A DNA stretch of 25,137 bases from Eubacterium sp. (GTDB lineage: Bacteria > Bacillota > Clostridia > Oscillospirales > Acutalibacteraceae): contig JAIDJS010000165.1 in the NCBI GenBank assembly GCA_029052085.1, positions 1-25,137 on the forward strand, written 5' to 3'. Shown here one piece after another: positions 1-6,656 of the stretch. The notes under the pieces are model-generated. The model did no database searches, was not told where the DNA came from, and saw nothing but the letters and a program-made list of their open reading frames with translations. Each line of letters starts with the position of its first letter. The first letter of the stretch is position 1. A program made the translations under genes and the position numbers.

Positions 1-32
1 TTTCCGTTTGTATCAAATAACTGAAAAATCAC
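1..32 (-). CDS. Start of a further phage tail-region gene (cut by window edge)
   Basis: A GTG codon at 32-30 overlaps the TGA stop of the LysM gene as GTGA, and the frame stays open to the window edge for ten codons (M-I-F-Q-L-F-D-T-N-G). The 4-base stop/start overlap matches the spacing elsewhere in this operon. In PBSX-like prophages the gene after the LysM protein is usually a baseplate hub of the late-control-D type; that identity is only a guess from position, since too little is visible to recognise a family. Confidence 0.45.
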   Translation of the reverse strand, partial: MIFQLFDTNG

Positions 33-538
33 TGAAGCACCACCTTATCGCCCTTTTTTACAGAAAACGGATTTGAAAAATCATTTATTTCCATAAGCTT
101 TTCGATGCTTTTATCACAGCGAAAAGCAATATCATACATATTTTCGTCATCCTCCGCATATGTAAAGCCGAAATCATACTCACTTTTCTTTCCCGGGCAT
201 TTTTCAATAAACGAGATGCTGTAAGAAATACAGTTTTTCTTTGCATCCTCCCTGATATCAACAGAAGATAAATAGGCATTATAGCAGCTGCCGTCCGGAA
301 GAAAGAGCCAGCCCGGCTTTCTGCTTTTCATCAGCATTTTCAGTTTTAACAAAGCATCAGAGCCGTCATCGCCCCAGAAGCAGCCGTCTGTCTTAATAAC
401 CGATGCTCTGTCTGAAACATGAAAAACCTTGCTTTCTCCGCTTAAAACAGATTTTTCATTTATCCGGCAAGCCATTTCCGTTTTAATAAAAAGAGGATTT
501 GTCGGGAATTCAAAATCCTTAAATTTCATTTTAACCAT
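29..538 (-). CDS. Phage tail/hub-like protein with C-terminal LysM domain
   Basis: This 169-residue protein has two parts. Residues about 5-120 resemble the N-terminal domain of phage tail-hub or DNA-circulation-like proteins: an opening FEFPTNP, a central CFWGDDGSDALLKLK, then FLPDGSCYNAYLSSVDI and ISYSISFIEKC. Residues about 127-169 look like a single LysM repeat (ENMYDIAFRCDKSIEKLMEI then FSVKKGDKVVL). In PBSX-like phages (XkdP) a LysM protein sits near the tail hub, where it may contact peptidoglycan. The ATG at 538 is chosen because AGGAG lies 5 bases upstream and the ATG overlaps the preceding stop as TGATG; a TTG one codon earlier is the alternative. The LysM call is fairly secure; the N-terminal assignment is from general resemblance. 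Confidence 0.7.
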   Translation of the reverse strand: MVKMKFKDFEFPTNPLFIKTEMACRINEKSVLSGESKVFHVSDRASVIKTDGCFWGDDGSDALLKLKMLMKSRKPGWLFLPDGSCYNAYLSSVDIREDAKKNCISYSISFIEKCPGKKSEYDFGFTYAEDDENMYDIAFRCDKSIEKLMEINDFSNPFSVKKGDKVVLQ

Positions 539-639
539 CAAGACTCCTCCCCTGAAAGCACATGATCATATCGTTTTGAATCCAGACGTATATATTCGGA
601 AATTTCTTTCATTTCTTCATATTCTTTATCCTTATTCAT
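538..639 (-). CDS. 33-residue small phage ORF
   Basis: This short frame runs from an ATG at 639 to a TGA at 540-538. A strong GGAGG lies just upstream, inside the end of the previous gene. Its stop overlaps the next start as TGATG, the arrangement of translationally coupled genes. The product is charged and probably helical (begins MNKDKEYEEMKEISEYIRL, ends HVLSGEES). It fills the only gap between two phage genes and overlaps the upstream gene by 8 bases, so it is probably translated. No family is recognised. It could be a small tail-assembly factor or merely a coupling leader. Confidence 0.6.
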   Translation of the reverse strand: MNKDKEYEEMKEISEYIRLDSKRYDHVLSGEES

Positions 640-1045
640 CCTCTTTTCCTCCAAAGAAAAGTTCATTATTAAATGTAAAAACCGCCCTCATAATATAGCA
701 CTGGGCAAGGCTGTTTGCCTTAATTTCAGAAATGTTAATCGAAACAATGTTAAAATCGGAAACATCCCTGCATATCCTGAAAACAATAGCCTCCGGCACG
801 GTTTTATCAGATTCAAACGGAAGAAAAACATCCGCAAAAACACTGAAGGTTCCTGCCTTAACATTTTCATAAACCGCATTGTCATCAAGTTCTATGCTTT
901 TGATGCCAACAGCAACAGCCGTGTTTTTAAGAACGGTAGGTTTAACTGCATTTGGATAAGCCCTTGTTAACTGAATATCCGCAAAAAACCGATCATCAAG
1001 AAGTCTGCTTAAAAATTCATTTAAAATCTTTTCAGCCTTAATCAT
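632..1045 (-). CDS. Phage head-tail joining or tail-terminator-like protein
   Basis: This 137-residue protein has no signal peptide or membrane segment. It has an alpha-helical start (MIKAEKILNEFLSRLL) followed by a beta-rich body with alternating hydrophobic stretches (GTFSVFADVFLPFES, AQCYIMRAVFTFNNEL). Size, fold pattern and position after two head-completion genes suit a tail terminator or neck protein, but no diagnostic motif is visible. It starts inside the previous gene with an 8-base overlap (ATGATTAA). Position is the main evidence for the role. Confidence 0.55.
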   Translation of the reverse strand: MIKAEKILNEFLSRLLDDRFFADIQLTRAYPNAVKPTVLKNTAVAVGIKSIELDDNAVYENVKAGTFSVFADVFLPFESDKTVPEAIVFRICRDVSDFNIVSINISEIKANSLAQCYIMRAVFTFNNELFFGGKEDE

Positions 1046-1385
1046 TTTCTTCCCACACCTTTCTTAAAACACCTCTGTAAAAAAGCACTTGGTTGCCCAT
1101 TTTAACGGCATCTCTTTTTTTAAAAATATACTTTACTCCATCTGCAATAAGATAAGCCTTATCGGAAAGAGAAAGAATATTATGATCAAACGGACCTATA
1201 TAGGTATAATAATCAGCACTGACCCTGCCGATTTCCGTTTCCTTTGGTTCAAAATTTGATTTATTGCTTCGCCATCTCGGAGAAAGCACAGCATAAAAAG
1301 GAGTTGAAACCCATCCCCCGTCCTTAAGAACAATTCTTTCTCCGACCTGCCTTAATCCGTTTTTTACTTTATATGCGTTGTTCAT
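1038..1385 (-). CDS. Phage head-completion protein (115 aa)
   Basis: A 115-residue soluble protein whose ATG immediately follows the TGA of the connector gene. It is rich in beta-prone segments (YKVKNGLRQVGERIVLKDGG, ADGVKYIFKKRDAVKMGN, VLFYRGVLRKVW). In tailed phages the second small gene after the capsid often encodes a head-closure or stopper protein of about this size, which seals the portal and docks the tail. That role is inferred from gene order and length; the family was not recognised directly. Confidence 0.55.
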   Translation of the reverse strand: MNNAYKVKNGLRQVGERIVLKDGGWVSTPFYAVLSPRWRSNKSNFEPKETEIGRVSADYYTYIGPFDHNILSLSDKAYLIADGVKYIFKKRDAVKMGNQVLFYRGVLRKVWEEND

Positions 1386-1763
1386 TCAAACACCTAAAAA
1401 AGCAAAGCCATTCGCTTCATCAAGCTCTAAAGCAGATTTAAAAAGCGGCCTGCAGTCATTCATTGCAGCACTGAGGACCGCATCTGCAAAGCTCTTTAAA
1501 TCCGTATCCTGCTTAATGGTTATTTCGCCTGCCGTAAAAGATGTTATGCTTTCAGCATTTTCCGCAATACAGCAAATGGAATTGTATGCCTTTGCCGCAG
1601 CAAGCTGAATAACTCTTGCATCCTTTTCATCCGTGCTTTTATCAAGCAATTCGGAAACACTTAAAGAAGCCGCAAGAATAAGCTGATTATATTTTTCCGT
1701 TTCTTCATCATCAAAACCGCCCATAAGGGCAACCGTTTTCTTAACAAGCTCAGTATCAACCAT
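1386..1763 (-). CDS. Phage head-tail connector (gp6/YqbG-like)
   Basis: This 125-residue helical protein follows the capsid gene directly. Its opening (MVDTELVKKTVALMGG) and helical middle (YNQLILAASLSVSELL, AARVIQLAAAKAYNS-like) suit the adaptor family that forms a ring under the portal in HK97-like and PBSX-like phages. The start at 1763 is chosen because AAAGGAAG lies about 7 bases upstream; a longer frame from a TTG at 1784 would place that ribosome site inside the coding region. Position and helical pattern support the call; no catalytic motif is expected. Confidence 0.65.
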   Translation of the reverse strand: MVDTELVKKTVALMGGFDDEETEKYNQLILAASLSVSELLDKSTDEKDARVIQLAAAKAYNSICCIAENAESITSFTAGEITIKQDTDLKSFADAVLSAAMNDCRPLFKSALELDEANGFAFLGV

Positions 1764-1791
1764 AGCCTTACTTCCTTTCTGCAATTATATT

Positions 1792-2778
1792 TTAATAAGC
1801 AAGTGTTTTTGCTGCATCACCGAATATCGTTGAAAAGCCTGTTATCGTTGTAATTGCACAGCGCTCAAGCTGGCGGTCAATCAGCTTATCATATTCCGTT
1901 AAAACACCGCCTGCCTGTACCTTTTCAAGGGCGGCATTCTTATCAAGCGCAATAATTTTTTTATCCGCTGCACCGCTCATTTTAAGTACTTCAGCACCAA
2001 ACGGTGTAATCATCTTGCCTGTTCCGTGAAAATTCTGACCTGCATAGGAATCCTTAAACTCTGTTATGGAAAGCATATCCGCAAGTGCCGAAGGCGCCGC
2101 AATAAGCGTTGTTGTGTTATAGGGAGAAAGTGCATCCCAAAGCTTAACAAGATCCGCATAATTAACAGATGCTCCCGTTCCGGCAATGCTTTCAATCCCC
2201 GAAGCCTCAAGTGCCTCCATAGCATCATTAAACTGCGTTCTTGCAATATAAGCTCCAATCTGCTTAAGTGTTACGGTAAACAAATCAAGCTTCTGAAATT
2301 TAATAGCCTCATAGGAAGCAACAAGCATTCTGCCTCTCTTTTTAAGCTTTGTAAGCTTATCCTTGGTTTTAACGTTTGTTTCAGGAATTAATTCGCCTTC
2401 TCCCACAAGCTGAAGCTCCTTATCCTCCTCAGACGGAATACTTTCAATCGCTCTGTAATCAAGCGCATCAATATTCGTTGTTGTTGCGATAATTTTAGGA
2501 AGAATATCCTCCTCTTCAAGTCCCTGCTGAACTGCACGGGAAATATATTCAGGGAAAAGAGCCGCCGAATCTGTTGTTTTAAAGAACTTTGAAATCGTAT
2601 CAGAACCTGCCCCTGAAACCTTGATATCAAATCTTTTAAGCTGACGCTGATACGCATCAAGACCTTCATAGTCCGTTCCAATATAATTTTCAGAGGGATC
2701 AAGCTCTTCAAGTGATGCCGTAAATCCCTTTGATGTGGAATAAAGTCCTTTTTCAAGTTTTATATTATCAAATGCCAT
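1792..2778 (-). CDS. Phage major capsid protein (HK97-fold type)
   Basis: This 328-residue protein sits where the capsid gene lies in HK97-type head modules, after terminase, portal and protease/scaffold. Features that fit include an acidic helical N-terminal region (about residues 1-70), segment LFPEYISRAVQQGLEEEDIL, the beta-rich core around VGEGELIPETNVKTKDKL and RGRMLVASYEAIKFQ, and a domain ending in YDKLIDRQLERCAITTITGF. Length matches PBSX XkdG-like capsids. A clear AAGGAG stands 8 bases before the ATG. It lacks the N-terminal delta-domain length of HK97 itself; scaffold function may be supplied by the upstream protein's C-terminal part. Confidence 0.85.
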   Translation of the reverse strand: MAFDNIKLEKGLYSTSKGFTASLEELDPSENYIGTDYEGLDAYQRQLKRFDIKVSGAGSDTISKFFKTTDSAALFPEYISRAVQQGLEEEDILPKIIATTTNIDALDYRAIESIPSEEDKELQLVGEGELIPETNVKTKDKLTKLKKRGRMLVASYEAIKFQKLDLFTVTLKQIGAYIARTQFNDAMEALEASGIESIAGTGASVNYADLVKLWDALSPYNTTTLIAAPSALADMLSITEFKDSYAGQNFHGTGKMITPFGAEVLKMSGAADKKIIALDKNAALEKVQAGGVLTEYDKLIDRQLERCAITTITGFSTIFGDAAKTLAY

Positions 2779-2790
2779 TTGTAAATCTCC

Positions 2791-3759
2791 TTAAATTCTG
2801 AATTCGTTTAAATTTTTATTTGATTTCTTATGTGCTGTTCCAAGCTGAGGCTGCGGCATATTCTCCTTTGCCTGCTGCTTTTCAAAAGCATTTTTAAAGC
2901 TTAAAAGCTCCTTTATCGTCATAACCGATGCCACGCCGCCAAAAACGCCTAAATCCATTTCCGGAATGGATTTGGCACAAAGAGAAACAAGCTCTTTCAC
3001 AAGGCTTTTTTTGTATTCCTCGCCAAGAGATGCCAATTCCTCCTTTTCTTCAATGTAGGCGCAGATTTCCTTTGCCTCGCTTTTTGAAAGAATCACCTCG
3101 TTTTTATCGGTTATAAGGCTTTTTTTAATATCGTTCATATCAAAATCTCCGTTTTTCAGATTAAATGATTTTATAACGCCTGCATCCCGCTGCGCAGGAA
3201 CGGCAACAAAGCTCCATTCATACGCATCCGAAGCTTCGCTTAAAATACTGAAGCAAATTTGATTGCCGTATTTTCTGCCGTTTATATGGTTGCATTCTCC
3301 GCTTTTTCTGCTTTTTCCGCAGATAGAGCAAACCGAAGAATTCATAGAGCAGGAAACGGAAACCTCTTTTTTTATTCCCGCTTCAATTTCTGTTATAAAG
3401 GATTTGTTATCATCATTTCTGACCATATACGCCTTTGCGCGGAGTGCATAATAATCCTCTCCGTCTGCTGTTTTTCTGCCATCAGATTTTTCAACCCGGG
3501 TTTCAAAAATACGTGCAGTCTGGTCTGATGATTTCATCGAATGATCCTTAATTCCTGTTTTGCCTATAAATAATTTTGCAAGCTCATACAGAGCAGAAAC
3601 AGAGAATTTTTCATAATCCCTGTCTACATCGTTACTGCAAAGCGTAACAGAGAAAACGTAAAGCTCCTCCTCTGAAAATTCCTTTCTTGTAAATTGCCTG
3701 ATTTTGTCAAAATCATCCTTAACAGGAGTATAGCCCTTTTCTATATATCCGTCTGTCAA
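2791..3759 (-). CDS. Phage capsid maturation protease/scaffold with Cys-rich insert
   Basis: This 322-residue protein precedes the capsid gene, the place of the XkdF-like or prohead protease. The first 200 residues carry a protease-like pattern: a His in GIKDHS (H73) and a Ser in KKEVSVSCS (S134), which align by eye with the His and Ser of HK97-type proteases. Inserted at 144-158 is a Cys-x2-Cys-x8-Cys-x-His cluster (CSICGKSRKSGECNH) that could bind zinc. After FVAVPAQRDAG the C-terminal 110 residues are charged and helical, like a scaffold, with EEKEELASLGEEYKKSLVKE. The start is TTG at 3759, supported by GGGAGG 7 bases upstream and a TTGA overlap with the portal stop. Catalytic residues are inferred, not proven. 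Confidence 0.75.
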   Translation of the reverse strand: MTDGYIEKGYTPVKDDFDKIRQFTRKEFSEEELYVFSVTLCSNDVDRDYEKFSVSALYELAKLFIGKTGIKDHSMKSSDQTARIFETRVEKSDGRKTADGEDYYALRAKAYMVRNDDNKSFITEIEAGIKKEVSVSCSMNSSVCSICGKSRKSGECNHINGRKYGNQICFSILSEASDAYEWSFVAVPAQRDAGVIKSFNLKNGDFDMNDIKKSLITDKNEVILSKSEAKEICAYIEEKEELASLGEEYKKSLVKELVSLCAKSIPEMDLGVFGGVASVMTIKELLSFKNAFEKQQAKENMPQPQLGTAHKKSNKNLNEFRI

Positions 3760-4886
3760 GCGTAAACCTCCCTTAATATTTTTTCTGTTTGCGCATCATA
3801 AAGGCGAGCCCTTGCCATTTCTGTTTCATCCTGCATGGTAATGCTGTCCCACACAATTTCAACAGATGAGCCTATACCGTTTATTTCAAGATACTTTTTG
3901 CCGATTCTGAGCAAAACAGGATTCAGAATTCTTCTGTACGCTTCAAGCTCAGTTGTTAAAACATCTGCCTGCTGGGAGCTCATCCGTTCTGTTGTAGACC
4001 AGCTTAAGCCCAGCATATACGGAGGCAGCCCTGTTTTTGCAACAATCTGCTCCATAAGCTGCTTAACGGGAACCTCACTGTTAAGAACACCGCTGTCTGC
4101 GCCGATAACCTTAACGGAAACATCGCCAACAGCAACAAAATCCTTAACTGTATCCTTGCTGCTCATAGCATCACGCCACGCTTCTGCCATCTGCTCCGCA
4201 CGCTCCTTTGCATTGCCTGAATCAATACTGTCGCTCGGCTTGTATGTAACTGCGTATCTCAGATTTCCGGCATGGCTCCAGTTTTCTCCGATGGTATTAT
4301 AAATGGTAAGCAAAATATCGGAAACAAACGGCAATCCGCGCAAAAGGCTGGTACCGAGGATTTTCCCCGGTTCAGGATTTAAAGCCGAAAACAAAATCAA
4401 ATCCTGAGCAGAAAGCCTTTCATTGTTGTTATAAAATTCAACATCAAGATTATTCGCTCCCCGTTTAACCTCAAGCGTATCCAGCTCACCGTTATAAAGT
4501 GCATAAAAGCCGTTTTCATCAGCAATCATTTCGCCTACTGCTGAACCGTAGGTAAGCAGATCGGAAAGATATGTTGAAATAAATGAGTAAATCCCGGTTT
4601 GATTTCCGCCTACATTTATATGGCTGAAAAACGAATTGATTTTATCATCAAGCCCTTTGCTTCCCGTTTCATAATGAAAGCCCTCGCACAGTCTTACAAT
4701 CTTGCATATTGCAACATCAATCACAGGCACGCTTTCACGCAGACAGGAATAAATACGATTGTTTAAATTCATCGGCACCCGGCTGTTTATCTGCCAAAAC
4801 GGATGATTGGAATAGCTGCTCGTCTGAACAGCCGAAGCACCCGCTTCCTTCTTTTCGCTTTGTTTATTTCTATGAAACAGACCCAA
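3756..4886 (-). CDS. Phage portal protein
   Basis: This 376-residue protein is the vertex channel through which DNA is packaged. Recognisable portal traits include the N-terminal clip/wing region with NNRIYSCLRESVPVIDVAI, the GSAVGEMI strand, a DLILFSALNPEPGKILGTSL segment typical of HK97/SPP1-class portals, and near the C-terminus AKTGLPPYMLGLSWSTTERM followed by a long helix TTELEAYRRILNPVLLRI. It starts 4 bases after the terminase stop and overlaps the next gene by 4 bases. Length is somewhat short for the family but all main regions seem present. Confidence 0.88.
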   Translation of the reverse strand: MGLFHRNKQSEKKEAGASAVQTSSYSNHPFWQINSRVPMNLNNRIYSCLRESVPVIDVAICKIVRLCEGFHYETGSKGLDDKINSFFSHINVGGNQTGIYSFISTYLSDLLTYGSAVGEMIADENGFYALYNGELDTLEVKRGANNLDVEFYNNNERLSAQDLILFSALNPEPGKILGTSLLRGLPFVSDILLTIYNTIGENWSHAGNLRYAVTYKPSDSIDSGNAKERAEQMAEAWRDAMSSKDTVKDFVAVGDVSVKVIGADSGVLNSEVPVKQLMEQIVAKTGLPPYMLGLSWSTTERMSSQQADVLTTELEAYRRILNPVLLRIGKKYLEINGIGSSVEIVWDSITMQDETEMARARLYDAQTEKILREVYA

Positions 4887-4890
4887 ACCT

Positions 4891-6147
4891 TCACTTCCTT
4901 TCCACCGCGACAGAGAATAATTCGCTTTCCTTTTTCCCGTTTAAAACAGTTGCAGCAAAATAGCGTATATCATCCATCGCATGATCATTTTCTTTTTTCG
5001 GCGCATCTCTTTTTATACCATTGTCCCAGCGGTAAATTGAAAATTCACGAATTGTATCCGTACAATTCGGATAAAAGAATATCTCTTCATTTTTAAGGGC
5101 ATTGCAAACATAATTGATACCCTTTAAAACATCATTATCCGCCTTGATAATCCTGAATTCACTATGGCGTTTAACGGTTTCAATAAAGCTTGCAGCTGAA
5201 GGATCAATAATAAGCGCTTCTATTTTCCGCCCGTTTACAAGCGACAGAAGCTTGTCATAATATTCCTCATCCGTAAGCTGAATTCCCATATCTCTGCTGC
5301 TGTGATAATATTCATCAATGCGGTACCAGCCATCATCCGCCTTGCCCCACAGACCGAGAGAAAACGGATTAACCGTGCCGTAATCGCAGGATAAATAGTA
5401 TAAAAAGAAATTTCCGCCGCTTTTTTTGATATGGCGCCTGCTATCAAACATCGGATAAACAAGCCCATCCGCTACAACCCATCTGCCGTCTATAAAGCGT
5501 TCATAGAAGGCACCGCTGTACAAGCTTTTATATCTGTTTATAACAACCGGAGATAAAGACGGATTATCCTCCATTTTAAAATGCAGATACAGCATATTTT
5601 TTGCATCCTTTTTCTTTATCCATTCGGTATAAAACCAATGAAAGGGATGCTCCGGGTTGCAGTTAAACCAGAATTTTGAATGATTGAGAGAGCATCTTGC
5701 AAGTGCCTGCTCAACAAAGGAACGCGGCATAAGCGCAACCTCATCAAGCAGCACACCGCCAAGCGTCATTCCCTGAATAAGCGAAGCAGAGGATTCATCT
5801 CTTCCGCCAAACACATAGAAACGGTTTTTGATATTCCCCTTTTCGATTTCAAGCAAATTCCGGCTGATTTTATAATCGCATCTGAAGCCAAGAGACAAAA
5901 GCTTCGGAATCAGCGGAGTTATAACATTGCGCCTTAGTGATGAAATGGTTTTGCCGCAAATGGCAAAAGAGGTATCGCAAAAATTGTAAAAAGCCCAGCT
6001 GATAAAGGAAATACTCATACAAAGTGTTTTGCCGGAGCGCACTGCCCCATCGCAAATAACACCGTTTTTATCCTTATACGGGCTGGTATCACACCACCAT
6101 GTAAGCACACAAAGCTGTTTTTTTGAAAAAGGAACAAAATCAGTCAT
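4891..6147 (-). CDS. Phage terminase large subunit (PBSX XtmB-like)
   Basis: The 418-residue product is the packaging motor and nuclease. Walker A is GAVRSGKT (34-41) and Walker B is VLLDE (about 132-136) followed by ALMP. The C-terminal RNase H-like nuclease shows SCDYGTVNP with Asp255, ALIIDPSA with Asp315 and DHAMDDIRYF near the end, supplying the usual acidic triad. The start at 6147 is chosen because the ATG overlaps the small-terminase stop (ATGACTGA); the open frame extends 8 codons further upstream, inside that gene. It acts in the cytoplasm with the small subunit and docks on the portal encoded next. All motifs appear intact. Confidence 0.93.
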   Translation of the reverse strand: MTDFVPFSKKQLCVLTWWCDTSPYKDKNGVICDGAVRSGKTLCMSISFISWAFYNFCDTSFAICGKTISSLRRNVITPLIPKLLSLGFRCDYKISRNLLEIEKGNIKNRFYVFGGRDESSASLIQGMTLGGVLLDEVALMPRSFVEQALARCSLNHSKFWFNCNPEHPFHWFYTEWIKKKDAKNMLYLHFKMEDNPSLSPVVINRYKSLYSGAFYERFIDGRWVVADGLVYPMFDSRRHIKKSGGNFFLYYLSCDYGTVNPFSLGLWGKADDGWYRIDEYYHSSRDMGIQLTDEEYYDKLLSLVNGRKIEALIIDPSAASFIETVKRHSEFRIIKADNDVLKGINYVCNALKNEEIFFYPNCTDTIREFSIYRWDNGIKRDAPKKENDHAMDDIRYFAATVLNGKKESELFSVAVERK

Positions 6148-6466
6148 TTTCTTCATATCCCGAGAATGCACTTTTTGCGCCCTCCTCTAAAGCTTTGTAA
6201 AAGCTGAGCGGCTGAGAAGGGGATTCGCCCTTAATGTCCCTTAATTTTTCAAGTGCCTTAATTCTGTCAAAAAATTTAATTTCCATCCCACCGCCCTTCG
6301 GCCGCTTGATTTCGCTTATATTAAATAAATCAAGGCTCGGCAGCTTTTCCGCTATTTCACTTTCATTTGCAAAAAGAAGATAGATTGCATCTTTGATTTC
6401 TCCGAAAGCAAGGCGCCTTAAACCTTTGCAAATCTCTTCTTCAACTGTTTTCTTTCTTCGTCCCAT
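6140..6466 (-). CDS. Phage terminase small subunit
   Basis: This 108-residue basic-to-acidic protein opens MGRRKKTVEEEICKGLRRLA and has a helical N-terminal part consistent with DNA binding. It lies directly ahead of the large terminase and overlaps it by 8 bases, the usual order for small then large subunit. GAGG lies 6 bases before the ATG. It would recognise the packaging start site in the phage DNA. It is shorter than PBSX XtmA; the conserved region is the N-terminus plus a FFDRIKALEKLRDI helix. Identity rests on position as much as on sequence. Confidence 0.75.
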   Translation of the reverse strand: MGRRKKTVEEEICKGLRRLAFGEIKDAIYLLFANESEIAEKLPSLDLFNISEIKRPKGGGMEIKFFDRIKALEKLRDIKGESPSQPLSFYKALEEGAKSAFSGYEEND

Positions 6467-6525
6467 ATTTTTACCTCGCGATTATTCTGAAGAGCAATTC
6501 GCCCTCCATAAATACCGAGAACGGC

Positions 6526-6558
6526 AAAAAAATATAGCCCGTTTGTGCATAAACGAGC
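6526..6558 (-). terminator. Second terminator-like hairpin ahead of the terminase operon
   Basis: Read on the minus strand, GCTCGTTT pairs with AAACGGGC (8 pairs, one G-U) around a 6-base loop, followed after TATA by seven T. It lies between the terminator of the acyl-CoA ligase and the terminase start, so it could be a backup terminator or an attenuator in the phage leader. No convincing promoter was found between the two hairpins; a TATAAA at 6596-6591 has no good -35. Confidence 0.6.
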
Positions 6559-6610
6559 CGATTTCAGAGAAAATAAATTTATTTATTCGGTTTATAGCCA
6601 TAAAACAGCA

Positions 6611-6642
6611 TAAAAAACAGGGCAGATAAACAATCTGCCCTG
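6611..6642 (-). terminator. Intrinsic terminator of the acyl-CoA ligase gene
   Basis: A perfect 10-base-pair stem (CAGGGCAGAT with ATCTGCCCTG) closes on a 5-base loop and is followed on the minus strand by a run of six T. It starts 15 bases after the ligase stop codon. Confidence 0.92.
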
Positions 6643-6656
6643 AATAAATATTAAAA

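Noticed and set aside
6574-6587. Palindromic AAATAAATTTATTT in the phage leader as an operator or attachment core
   Set aside because: It is a simple AT-rich palindrome likely by chance in this composition, with no second copy seen in the window.
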